Source: Clostridia bacterium (GTDB lineage: Bacteria; Bacillota; Clostridia; TANB77; CAG-508). Taken from it: a stretch of DNA of 44,542 nt. A program made the translations under genes and the position numbers. The stretch covers positions 1 through 44,542 of the forward strand of contig JAGBJN010000018.1 of assembly GCA_017934475.1 (NCBI GenBank). Reading direction: 5' to 3'. Below are positions 16,914 through 24,707 of the stretch, in pieces. Within the stretch, counting starts at the first letter, position 1. Each line of letters opens with the position of its first letter. The notes under the pieces are model-generated. The model saw nothing but the letters and a program-made list of their open reading frames with translations, had not been told where the DNA came from and did no database searches.

Positions 16914-18554
16914 ATGCCAAGTTGCTTAGGTTTATATGTAGAAACTAATTTAATAAAATATGCAAAAGTAACAAAAGACAAAGATTTATTAAAAGTCGAA
17001 GCTTTTGGCGTTAAATTTTACGATAAAATCGGTGAAGCAATTAATCAAATTGTTTCTGAAACTTTTAGTTATAAAGCACCTATAAGCATAAATTTGTCAG
17101 ATGAAGCTTATGAATATTTTTACTTTTTTAATTTGTTAAATAAAAATGATTTAAAGAAAGCAATTGAAACAGAATTTGAATCATATTGCAAAGAAAAAGG
17201 GTTTAATAGAGCTGCCTTAGAAACAAGATACAGCCTAGTTCAAGATATTCAAGATAAGGAAAAGGTAAAAGCAGTATATATTTCATCAAATAAAGCTGAA
17301 ATAAATAAAAAAATTCAGGAAACAGAAGGAAATAATGTTTCAAGTTTATTTCCACTTCCAATGTGTATTCCAAACTTATTAGAAGTTAAAGAAAAAGAAA
17401 ATGTTTTAGTTGTAAATATGGAAGAAAAAACTACATTAACAACTATAATAGATGCTGGAATATATAGTGTTGATAAATTAGAAGAAGGAATAGAACCAAT
17501 TTTATTTAGTATTAATGAGAAAGAAAATTCTTATTCTAAAGCATATGAAATTTGTAAAAATACAACAATTTATACAATGGAAGGAAGGGAGTTACTTCAA
17601 GAAGAAGGAAATAGTTACTTAGAAGATATAATGCCGACACTGTATAATATTGTTCAAAAGGTTAAAGATTATGTTGATAATTCAGTAAATAAAATAGATA
17701 AAATATATTTAACTGGAACTGGATGTATTATTAATAATGTTGACTTGTATTTTGAAGAGTATTTTACAAATATTCCATGTGAAATATTAAAACCATACTT
17801 CATTAGTGAAAATGTAAAAATTAATTTAAAAGATTATATTGAAGTAAACTCTGCAATAGCCCTTGCAATGCAAGGATTAGGATATGGAGTTAAAAACATA
17901 AACTTTAAAAAGCCAAACTTGATGGACAAAATTCCAGATGCTCTTAAAATAACAACTGGAAAGAAAAATAAGGAAGAAAATCCAGATTCAAAGAAAACTA
18001 AAAGTAAATTACCTATAAATTTCTCTTTTAGTTTAAAGGGAAAAGTAGATGTAATTGAAAGATGGCTAATAAGAACAATATCAGGTGTTTTTGCATTTAT
18101 AATTATTTATACAATAATAACAACTTTCTTGAAAATACAAACTGATATAAAAACAGCAGAAATAGATGAAGTTATAAAAGATACTTCAGCTCAAATTTCA
18201 ACAATAGAAGGACAAACAGCTAAACTTAAAGCAAAAACAAGTGAATTTAACAGACAAATAGAAGTATTTAAAAATTATAATAAAGAAAAAGAAGAAAATT
18301 TAAAAAGTAAAAATGCTATTCCTTTATTATTAACAAGAATTATGAATGTAGTTCCTAAGGGAGTTACACTTACTTCAATAGAAAATAGTAACAATACACA
18401 TATTATAATAAATTGTCAATCAAAGGATTATGATTCACTAAGCTTCTTTATGGGAGCATTAAAAATTGAAGGAATTTTAAATTCTACAACATCAACACCT
18501 GGGGTAAAACAAAATGGAATTATTTCTGTAACGATAGAAGGTGATTTACCATGA
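16914..18554 (+). CDS. pilM: Type IV pilus assembly PilM-PilN fusion
   Basis: 546 residues. The N-terminal ~330 residues (start GLYVETNLIKYAKV, late INSAIALAMQGLGYG-like segment) resemble PilM, the actin-like cytoplasmic ATPase of the pilus inner-membrane platform. After a Lys-rich linker comes one membrane segment (about 388-410, TISGVFAFIIIYTIITTFL), a coiled coil (about 420-465) and a small ferredoxin-like domain (VVPKGVTLTSIENSNNTH), which together look like PilN. PilM normally binds the short N-terminal tail of PilN, so fusion would make that contact permanent. ATG follows AGAAGGAG. Its stop overlaps the next start (ATGA), indicating tight coupling. The PilM similarity is weak in primary sequence and rests also on gene order. 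Confidence 0.8.
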   Translation: MPSCLGLYVETNLIKYAKVTKDKDLLKVEAFGVKFYDKIGEAINQIVSETFSYKAPISINLSDEAYEYFYFFNLLNKNDLKKAIETEFESYCKEKGFNRAALETRYSLVQDIQDKEKVKAVYISSNKAEINKKIQETEGNNVSSLFPLPMCIPNLLEVKEKENVLVVNMEEKTTLTTIIDAGIYSVDKLEEGIEPILFSINEKENSYSKAYEICKNTTIYTMEGRELLQEEGNSYLEDIMPTLYNIVQKVKDYVDNSVNKIDKIYLTGTGCIINNVDLYFEEYFTNIPCEILKPYFISENVKINLKDYIEVNSAIALAMQGLGYGVKNINFKKPNLMDKIPDALKITTGKKNKEENPDSKKTKSKLPINFSFSLKGKVDVIERWLIRTISGVFAFIIIYTIITTFLKIQTDIKTAEIDEVIKDTSAQISTIEGQTAKLKAKTSEFNRQIEVFKNYNKEKEENLKSKNAIPLLLTRIMNVVPKGVTLTSIENSNNTHIIINCQSKDYDSLSFFMGALKIEGILNSTTSTPGVKQNGIISVTIEGDLP

Positions 18555-19261
18555 GAAAAATATTATTAGGAATAATTCTTCTTTTGCTAATTGTACTAGG
18601 AATAAATATAGTTACAAAAGGTATTGAACCATTTGGATTTAAAATTCAAAGTATGGGGCAAATAGAAGAAAGCAGTAAAACTTTGAAAACAAAAATTGAA
18701 GATGCAAATCGTAAGATAGACACAGAAATTGATACAAAAATAAAAGAAAGAAGTACAGCATTTGCTACTGAACAAAAGACAAAAAGTGAATATTTAGAAT
18801 ATGTAAATAAAAGTAGCAATGAACAAATAATGGCTGCTAAAACTTTAAAAAGTTATGCAATAGAATTCTTATGGATGAAACTTGGAACACACGCCAGAGA
18901 AGAAGGAGTAAACTTAACTTTTGAAATAGGAACAACTGGAGCAGATAGCGCAAGTTCATTAAATTTTATTGTTGATGGCTCATATATTGCAATAACAAAT
19001 TTTGTTTATTCAATTGAAAATGATTCTGAATTAGATTTTAGAATTGAAAACTTTAAATTATTACCACATAATGGTGAAATCTTAGAAGCTACATTTAATG
19101 TAACTGGAGTAAAAATTGAAGGTAATATGTCAGCTTCATCAAGTGGCACAACACCAAGTAGCACACAATCAAATAATAATAGCAATAACCAAAATAGTGC
19201 AGCAACAAATACAGTTGATAATGGTCAAAATACTAATACAACAAATGGAACAACACGATAA
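18551..19261 (+). CDS. pilO: PilO-like pilus platform protein with Ser/Thr/Asn-rich tail
   Basis: 236 residues. One N-terminal membrane segment (3-22), a coiled coil (about 30-90) and a compact domain (about 100-190, LNFIVDGSYIAITNFVYSIE) match the layout of PilO, the PilN partner in the periplasmic-side platform. A disordered tail (191-236) rich in Ser, Thr, Asn and Gln has no counterpart in typical PilO. The start overlaps the previous stop by 4 bp. In a monoderm cell the tail would lie outside the membrane and could span the wall or be glycosylated. Confidence 0.78.
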   Translation: MRKILLGIILLLLIVLGINIVTKGIEPFGFKIQSMGQIEESSKTLKTKIEDANRKIDTEIDTKIKERSTAFATEQKTKSEYLEYVNKSSNEQIMAAKTLKSYAIEFLWMKLGTHAREEGVNLTFEIGTTGADSASSLNFIVDGSYIAITNFVYSIENDSELDFRIENFKLLPHNGEILEATFNVTGVKIEGNMSASSSGTTPSSTQSNNNSNNQNSAATNTVDNGQNTNTTNGTTR

Positions 19262-19279
19262 GAAAAGGAGTTTTAAAAT

Positions 19280-19813
19280 ATGATAAAAAATATTTTGAAA
19301 GAAATTATTATAATATTACTTCTGTGTGTGGTTATTACAGTTATTTTAGGAGTAATTTTCTACGAATATAATCCGATTGGAAAAGTAGTACCTAGCAAAA
19401 CTGCATATACAACACCAGAAAATATAGAAGAAGAATTAAAATCAACAACAGGATCATCAAATGAAATTGAAATTACACAAAAGAATAAGGTTTATACAAT
19501 AGATGGTTCTGATTTAACATTATATAAAAAGAGTAAAGCTTACAACCCAAGCAAAGAAAATCCATTTGCTAACTTAGTAGAAGATGGTTCAACAACAGGA
19601 GAAGGAACAACTACATCAAAAGTTAATACATCAGGTTCATCATCAGGTTCATCATCAAACTCATCTTCAACAGGAAGTGATAACTCAAATAGCGGAAGTA
19701 ATGAGAATGGTGGACAAAGTCAATCACAATCATCAAATGAAGGAACAACAGCAAATACAGGAAATAGTAGTTCAAATAGTCAAGCAACTGGAAAAAAAGC
19801 TAAATTAAAATAA
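19280..19813 (+). CDS. Single-pass protein with Ser/Gly/Asn-rich tail in the PilP position
   Basis: 177 residues: one membrane segment (about 8-28), a short folded-looking part (30-110) containing YNPSKENPFANL, and a disordered Ser/Gly/Asn/Gln tail (about 112-177) ending in GKKAKLK. In proteobacteria PilP follows PilO; the N-PF-containing segment recalls the short PilP stretch that contacts PilN/PilO, but PilP is a lipoprotein and this protein has no lipobox. A functional analogue is inferred from position and topology only. ATG follows AAAAGGAG. The tail resembles that of the preceding PilO-like protein. Confidence 0.65.
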   Translation: MIKNILKEIIIILLLCVVITVILGVIFYEYNPIGKVVPSKTAYTTPENIEEELKSTTGSSNEIEITQKNKVYTIDGSDLTLYKKSKAYNPSKENPFANLVEDGSTTGEGTTTSKVNTSGSSSGSSSNSSSTGSDNSNSGSNENGGQSQSQSSNEGTTANTGNSSSNSQATGKKAKLK

Positions 19814-19879
19814 TTAAATTAGATATATAAGTTTTTAATATAACTATATATATAAAATACATTATAAGGAGGAGTTTTT

Positions 19880-20095
19880 ATGTTAAAAGAACAAAAAGGT
19901 ATTACACTAGTAGCACTTGTAATAACAATTATTGTATTAATTATTCTAGCTGGAATATCAATTACAATGGTATTAGGAGAAGATGGATTAATTAATAAAT
20001 CAAAAAGAGGCGCAGACAATTATTCAAGAGCTGCAGCAGCAGAACAAACACAATTAGACAATGTAAATTCATGGCTTGAAGAAAAAGGATATTAA
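19880..20095 (+). CDS. Small major-pilin candidate, type IV prepilin lacking Glu5
   Basis: 71 residues. The class III prepilin signal is MLKEQKG7|ITLVALV, with cleavage expected after G7. The hydrophobic helix (8-30) contains no Glu at mature position 5 (Ala instead), a residue that is conserved in nearly all type IV pilins. The mature protein would be only 64 residues, mostly one helix, with the acidic/amphipathic end VLGEDGLINKSKRGADNYSR...LDNVNSWLEEKGY. A strong AAGGAGGAG ribosome binding site and a downstream hairpin suggest high expression, supporting a structural subunit. The ITLVAL...GE(D/N)GLI pattern recurs in the beta-helix fusion at 29120. Confidence 0.8.
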   Translation: MLKEQKGITLVALVITIIVLIILAGISITMVLGEDGLINKSKRGADNYSRAAAAEQTQLDNVNSWLEEKGY

Positions 20096-20126
20096 TACAA
20101 ATTTATTTAGCTAAAAACTAAATATG

Positions 20127-20164
20127 AGGTTACCTAAAAAGAAAACATTATATTTAGGTAACCT
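20127..20164 (+). terminator. Intra-operon hairpin after the pilin gene
   Basis: A 12-bp perfect stem (AGGTTACCTAAA / TTTAGGTAACCT) followed by TTTATTTAT. It lies between the pilin and peptidase genes and probably terminates part of the transcripts or protects the pilin mRNA 3' end, raising pilin over the downstream machinery. Confidence 0.75.
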
Positions 20165-20188
20165 TTTATTTATAAGTAAGGAAAAGAT

Positions 20189-20986
20189 ATGGAGCAAATT
20201 ATTTTTTATATTTTAATCTTTTGCATAGGTACTCTATTTGGTAGTTTCTTTACACTAGCAGTTCATAGGATACCACTTCATCAAGATATAACACATAAAA
20301 GATCATATTGTCCAAACTGTAATCATAGATTATCTTTTTTTGATATGATTCCTGTATTAAGTTATATATTTCTTGGAGGAAAATGCAGATACTGTAAAAA
20401 TAAAATAAGACCTAGATATTTGATTCTAGAGGTTTTAACAGGAATTGTATTTCTGTTATTTGCTATGTCTTTAAATATTAATTTCAATTCATTAAATATA
20501 AGTAAAATTGTTTATTTAGTGTTTGGAATATTATATTTTACAGGAATAATAATAATAGCCGGAATTGATAAAGAAAAAAAACAAGTACAAAAAGGGTTAT
20601 TAGTATACGAATTAGTTGTAGTTTGCCTATATATGATTTATCTATATACAGTAGAAAATGCTAATATATATAGATATGTTATATATTTATTCATATTTGG
20701 TATTATTGAATTTTTGCAAAGTTCTTATTTGAGAAAAAATAAAAAGGATAATTACATTTTTTCAATTTTAGAATTATGTATGATAATGGTAATATTTGAA
20801 TATGAATTTATATTTATCTATACAGCAGGTATAACATTATTTACAATTGGTTTTGTAAAAATATTAAAAAAACTATTAAAAAATGATAAAACTAAAACTA
20901 ATTTACCAATCGCATCATATTTATGTTACAGTAATATATTAGTGATAATAATAGTAAACTTTTTAGCTTGTAGAGGGGGATTATAA
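20189..20986 (+). CDS. pilD: Type IV prepilin peptidase (A24 family), divergent
   Basis: 265 residues, polytopic. The N-terminal domain has FGSFFTLAVHRIP and the paired zinc-type motifs C41-PN-C44 and C66-RY-C69 around MIPVLSYIFLGG, as in PilD/ComC. In the peptidase domain the first aspartate is likely D127 (IAGIDKEKK). The usual second motif GxGD(V/I)K is not found; the closest candidate is D187 in KNKKDNYIF, with both preceding glycines replaced by lysine. It would cut prepilins at G|I and may N-methylate them. Whether the degenerate motif supports catalysis is open. ATG follows GTAAGGAAAAG. Nine bases separate it from the next gene. Confidence 0.85.
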   Translation: MEQIIFYILIFCIGTLFGSFFTLAVHRIPLHQDITHKRSYCPNCNHRLSFFDMIPVLSYIFLGGKCRYCKNKIRPRYLILEVLTGIVFLLFAMSLNINFNSLNISKIVYLVFGILYFTGIIIIAGIDKEKKQVQKGLLVYELVVVCLYMIYLYTVENANIYRYVIYLFIFGIIEFLQSSYLRKNKKDNYIFSILELCMIMVIFEYEFIFIYTAGITLFTIGFVKILKKLLKNDKTKTNLPIASYLCYSNILVIIIVNFLACRGGL

Positions 20987-20994
20987 TAAGCAAT

Positions 20995-21390
20995 ATGAAA
21001 AATAATAAAGGTATATCATTAACAGAAGTTTCTGTATCGATAATAATTTTATCATTGTTTGTTGGTATAATAGGTAGCTTATTTTATCAAATTGGTTTAA
21101 ATACTGAAATGATAAAGTATAATGCAATTGCTACACATTACGCTGTAAAAGTGGCAGAAGATATTGATAAATTATCTTATGAAAATGTTAACAATGAATT
21201 TCTAAATACAACATTGATACCATCATATAATATTGAGGATCAATTTAGTATAGGAGTAGATGTCAGAAATTATAATGAAAATAATACAAAAGAAGACCTG
21301 CTTAAAATTGTAACAATACAAGTTAATTATAGTTTCTTGAATAGAAATGAAACATATAAGATTGAAAAATTAAAGGTAATGGAATTATAA
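20995..21390 (+). CDS. Minor pilin (PilV/GspI-like)
   Basis: 131 residues. The prepilin signal MKNNKG6|ISLTEVSVSIIIL has the canonical Glu at mature +5 (E11), unlike the other prepilin-like proteins here. The hydrophobic helix spans about 7-30, then a small soluble domain with alternating polar strands (LLKIVTIQVNYSF, TYKIEKLKVMEL). A minor or tip pilin is likely from size, gene order after the peptidase and the LTEVSVSIIIL pattern. The ribosome binding site is weak (no clear AGGAGG), which fits low expression. Confidence 0.78.
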   Translation: MKNNKGISLTEVSVSIIILSLFVGIIGSLFYQIGLNTEMIKYNAIATHYAVKVAEDIDKLSYENVNNEFLNTTLIPSYNIEDQFSIGVDVRNYNENNTKEDLLKIVTIQVNYSFLNRNETYKIEKLKVMEL

Positions 21391-21408
21391 AAAAGGATGG
21401 TTACATTT

Positions 21409-21843
21409 GTGAAAAAAGAAAATGGAATAACATTAATGTCTTTAATTATTTATATTATACTAATGCTTTTAGTTGTAGCAATGCTTGCAACAATGAGTAC
21501 AATGTTTTTTAAAAATACAAAAATAATTGAAGATGAATCAAAATATTCAGGTGAATTTAATAAATTTAATATGTTTTTTATTGAAGATGTTAAAAAAAGT
21601 AATTCTGTATATAGTATTAATCCAAGAGAAATAGTTTTTTTGGATGGAACAACATATGCCTACCAAAATAATGCTATATATAGAGATAAGGTTAAAATAT
21701 GTGATAATATAACAAGTTGCACTTTTTCAAATAGAACAGATGATATGTCAGGAGTAAATAAAGAAATTATAAATGTAAAAATAGAAATGAGTGGTAGTGA
21801 TACATTTGTAGCAGATAATGATTATGTACTTAAATATTGGTAA
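21409..21843 (+). CDS. Minor pilin-like protein (PilW/GspJ position), GTG start
   Basis: 144 residues from GTG at 21409. GTG is preferred because AAAAGGATGG lies 8-9 nt upstream, whereas the in-frame ATG at 21397 overlaps that site. The signal MKKENG6|ITLMSLIIYIILMLLVV has Ser, not Glu, at mature +5. The soluble part (about 45-144) carries one disulphide-capable Cys pair (C-DNITS-C) and ends VADNDYVLKYW. The position directly after the PilV-like gene and before pilB suggests a minor pilin of the PilW/GspJ type. It is too divergent for a family-level call. Confidence 0.68.
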   Translation: MKKENGITLMSLIIYIILMLLVVAMLATMSTMFFKNTKIIEDESKYSGEFNKFNMFFIEDVKKSNSVYSINPREIVFLDGTTYAYQNNAIYRDKVKICDNITSCTFSNRTDDMSGVNKEIINVKIEMSGSDTFVADNDYVLKYW

Positions 21844-21931
21844 TTTTATGTAATTACTTAAAAAATATATATTACTTAAAAATTTATAGTATAATTTAAT
21901 TATAAACAAATGAAAAGAAAGGAGAAACACA

Positions 21932-23560
21932 ATGGCACAAAAATCAAATCAACCAATAGGTATTGAACTTGCAAAAAGAAAATTAATAACGGAGGCAGAT
22001 ATTGAAAAAGCATTAGAATATCAAAAAAGCCATCCAGGTAAAAAATTAGGAGATATAATAAACATTCTACATTTATGTGATTCAAATGAATTAATACAAG
22101 CTGTAGGAGAAATATTGGGAGAAAAAGCAATTTTACTTGATGAATCAGATATTAGAGTAAATGTATCAGATTACATTTCATTAGATATTGCAAAAGCAAA
22201 CAAAGCAATACCTTTTGAAGCAGATAATGGAAAAGTAAAAGTTTGTTTTGCAGATACAAGCAATAAAAGAGCGATTGATACTGTTAGACTACTTCTTCTT
22301 AATAGAGGAATGGTAATGGACAAATATATAACTTTTGAAACCAATATAGATAAATTATTAGATTCATTAGAAGGTGTAGCATCAGATGACATTGATACAT
22401 CAAGAGATATAACAGGACTAGTCGATAGTATTATCAAAACAGCTATGGAAAAAAGAGCAAGTGATATTCACTTTGAGCCATTAGTAGATTCATTAAAAAT
22501 ACGTTATCGTATTGATGGTAAACTTGTAAATGCTGCAAATATAGATAAGGAAAAACAAACACAAATAATTGGTAGACTAAAAGCTATTTCTAATATGCAT
22601 CAAGAAAAACAAGAATCACAAGATGGTAGAATTATATTATACCCTGATTACAATATCCGTGTTTCTTCACAAAAAAATGTATATGGAGAAAAATTCGTTT
22701 TAAGATTATTAAAGAAAAACGCAGGAATAAAAAGAATATATGACCTAGGATTTCCAAATGATGAAAAATTATTTAAAGATTGTTTCAATAAAAAGAATAG
22801 TATAACAATAATTGGAGCACCTACTGGTGAAGGTAAAACAACAACTTTATATAGTGTTGTTGATGTGTTAAATAAATCAGATATCAATATAACAACAATT
22901 GAGGACCCAGTAGAAATTCGTATAGATGGACTAAACCAAATAGAAATTGATCAAAAGATTACATTTTCTGATTCATTAAGAACAGTATTAAGACAAGACC
23001 CAGATATAATTCTTGTAGGAGAAATTCGTGATAAGGAAACAGCTGAAATAGCTATGCAAGCTGGTCAAACAGGTCACTACGTTTTATCAACAATACACAC
23101 AATAAATAGTGTTGAGGTTATTACAAGACTAAGAAAAATGGGAGTATCAGATTATGATATTGCAAGTACACTTGCTTCAACTGTTTCTCAAAGACTTGTT
23201 AGAAAATTATGTCCTAATTGTAAAATAGAAAGAGAATTTACAGAAGAAGAAAAAGAAATAATGAATTCTATAGCAGAAAAATATGGAGAAAAATTAGATT
23301 TTTCTGGTAAAACAACATTTGATGCAATTGGATGTGATAAATGTAACCATACTGGATATTATGAGAGAATTGGTGTTTTCGAAGTATTAGTTGTTACAGA
23401 TGATATAAAACAATTAATTGCTAACGGAGTATCAAGTATAGAGATTCAAAATGAAGCAATGAAGGGATCATATAAACCATTAGAATTAGATGGAATTAAG
23501 AAGGTATTAAGTGGTGAAACAACACTTGAAGAATTAAATAATAAATTAATAATGTACTAA
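21932..23560 (+). CDS. pilB: Pilus extension ATPase PilB
   Basis: 542 residues. The N-terminal GspE/PilB N1 domain (about 10-130) precedes the secretion ATPase core: Walker A GAPTGEGKT starts at G295 (K302), TIEDPVEIRIDG is the Asp box, and the Walker B/His-box region is VGEIRDKETAEIAMQAG (from V362). A tetracysteine zinc motif, C427-PN-C430 and C468-DK-C471, is diagnostic for PilB/GspE over PilT. The hexameric enzyme drives pilin insertion. ATG follows GAAAGGAGAAA. An 88-bp gap with an isolated TATAAT (about 21890-21895) precedes it, so a secondary promoter is possible. Confidence 0.95.
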   Translation: MAQKSNQPIGIELAKRKLITEADIEKALEYQKSHPGKKLGDIINILHLCDSNELIQAVGEILGEKAILLDESDIRVNVSDYISLDIAKANKAIPFEADNGKVKVCFADTSNKRAIDTVRLLLLNRGMVMDKYITFETNIDKLLDSLEGVASDDIDTSRDITGLVDSIIKTAMEKRASDIHFEPLVDSLKIRYRIDGKLVNAANIDKEKQTQIIGRLKAISNMHQEKQESQDGRIILYPDYNIRVSSQKNVYGEKFVLRLLKKNAGIKRIYDLGFPNDEKLFKDCFNKKNSITIIGAPTGEGKTTTLYSVVDVLNKSDINITTIEDPVEIRIDGLNQIEIDQKITFSDSLRTVLRQDPDIILVGEIRDKETAEIAMQAGQTGHYVLSTIHTINSVEVITRLRKMGVSDYDIASTLASTVSQRLVRKLCPNCKIEREFTEEEKEIMNSIAEKYGEKLDFSGKTTFDAIGCDKCNHTGYYERIGVFEVLVVTDDIKQLIANGVSSIEIQNEAMKGSYKPLELDGIKKVLSGETTLEELNNKLIMY

Positions 23561-23581
23561 AGAAAAAGGGGGAAAATGAAA

Positions 23582-24685
23582 ATGGTAAATATGGATAAAG
23601 TTATAAAGACAGCAAAAGAAAAAGATGCATCAGATATCCATTTAGTAAGTGGATTAAAACCAATGATAAGAATTGCAAGAGAGTTAACTCCAATAGATGA
23701 AATGGATGTTTTAACTCCTGATGATATGAATGAAATATATGATTATTTTGTAAGAGGAAACTTAGATAAAGATGAAGTATTTAAAGAAACAAAAAAATTG
23801 GATGCATCATTTGAACTTGATGATATTCGTCTAAGAGTAAATGTTTCATATTCAGATGAAGTACCTGTATTTACACTAAGATTAATAAAAGCAACACTTC
23901 CAAAATATGAAGACTTAGGAGTACCTGATATTGTTCGTAGAATGACAACTCAACCACAAGGCTTAATACTTGTAACAGGTAAAACAAACTCTGGTAAAAC
24001 AACAACATTAAATGCATTAATAGATGATATTAATGAAAATCAAAATAAAAAAATACTTACACTTGAAAGCCCAGTTGAATTTCGACATACATCAAAAAAA
24101 TCTATGATAGTACAAAAAGAAGTAGGGCCAGGTAGAGATTCACTTTGTTATAGTGATGGTGTAAAAAACTCTTTAAGAGAGGACTGTGATATTATAGTTG
24201 TAGGAGAGATTCGTGATAGAGAAACAATGGATGCTGCAATAGAAACAGCTGAAGCAGGACATTTAGTTATAGGTACACTTCATACAAAATCTTGTGCAGA
24301 AACAATCGATAGAATGATAAACTTCTATGATATAAGTGATCAACAAAGTATAAAATACTTAATTGCCTCACTTTTAAAATTAGTTATATCACAAAGATTA
24401 CTTAAAGGTAGAAATGGAAAACTAGTTTTAGTACCAGAAGTAATGGTTGTAGATAATATTATTGCTGGTATAATTCGTAAAGAAAAAATAAGTGTATCAG
24501 AAATAGAAGATGCTATACAAAGTAACTTAGAAAAGGGTAGTATAGGTCTTACAAATTCACTTGCTGAATTATTTGTTGATGAAAAAATAACATTAGATCA
24601 AGCAAAAGCTCAATTGGAAGAAAAAAATCACGAAATACTAAATAGAACAATAATGCAATTAAAAATAAAAAGAGGTAATAACTAA
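23582..24685 (+). CDS. pilT: Pilus retraction ATPase PilT
   Basis: 367 residues from ATG 23582, preferred to ATG 23576 because the GGGGG ribosome binding site then has 9-nt rather than 3-nt spacing. Walker A is GKTNSGKT at 133-140, Walker B is VGEIRDRETMDAAIETAEAG (from V207), and GTLHTKSCAETIDRMINFY is the PilT-type block. It lacks the tetracysteine motif. PilT depolymerises pili, powering twitching or DNA uptake. The asparagine in Walker A (TNSGKT, usually TGSGKS/T) is a mild deviation. It is 15 bp after pilB and 22 bp before pilC. Confidence 0.94.
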   Translation: MVNMDKVIKTAKEKDASDIHLVSGLKPMIRIARELTPIDEMDVLTPDDMNEIYDYFVRGNLDKDEVFKETKKLDASFELDDIRLRVNVSYSDEVPVFTLRLIKATLPKYEDLGVPDIVRRMTTQPQGLILVTGKTNSGKTTTLNALIDDINENQNKKILTLESPVEFRHTSKKSMIVQKEVGPGRDSLCYSDGVKNSLREDCDIIVVGEIRDRETMDAAIETAEAGHLVIGTLHTKSCAETIDRMINFYDISDQQSIKYLIASLLKLVISQRLLKGRNGKLVLVPEVMVVDNIIAGIIRKEKISVSEIEDAIQSNLEKGSIGLTNSLAELFVDEKITLDQAKAQLEEKNHEILNRTIMQLKIKRGNN

Positions 24686-24707
24686 AAACTAAAATGGAGG
24701 AAGTAAA

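Noticed and set aside
19584-19808. Plus-strand frame of 74 codons rich in Gln and His inside the PilP-position gene
   Set aside because: A frame-shifted reading of the Ser/Gly repeat tail, without its own ribosome binding site.
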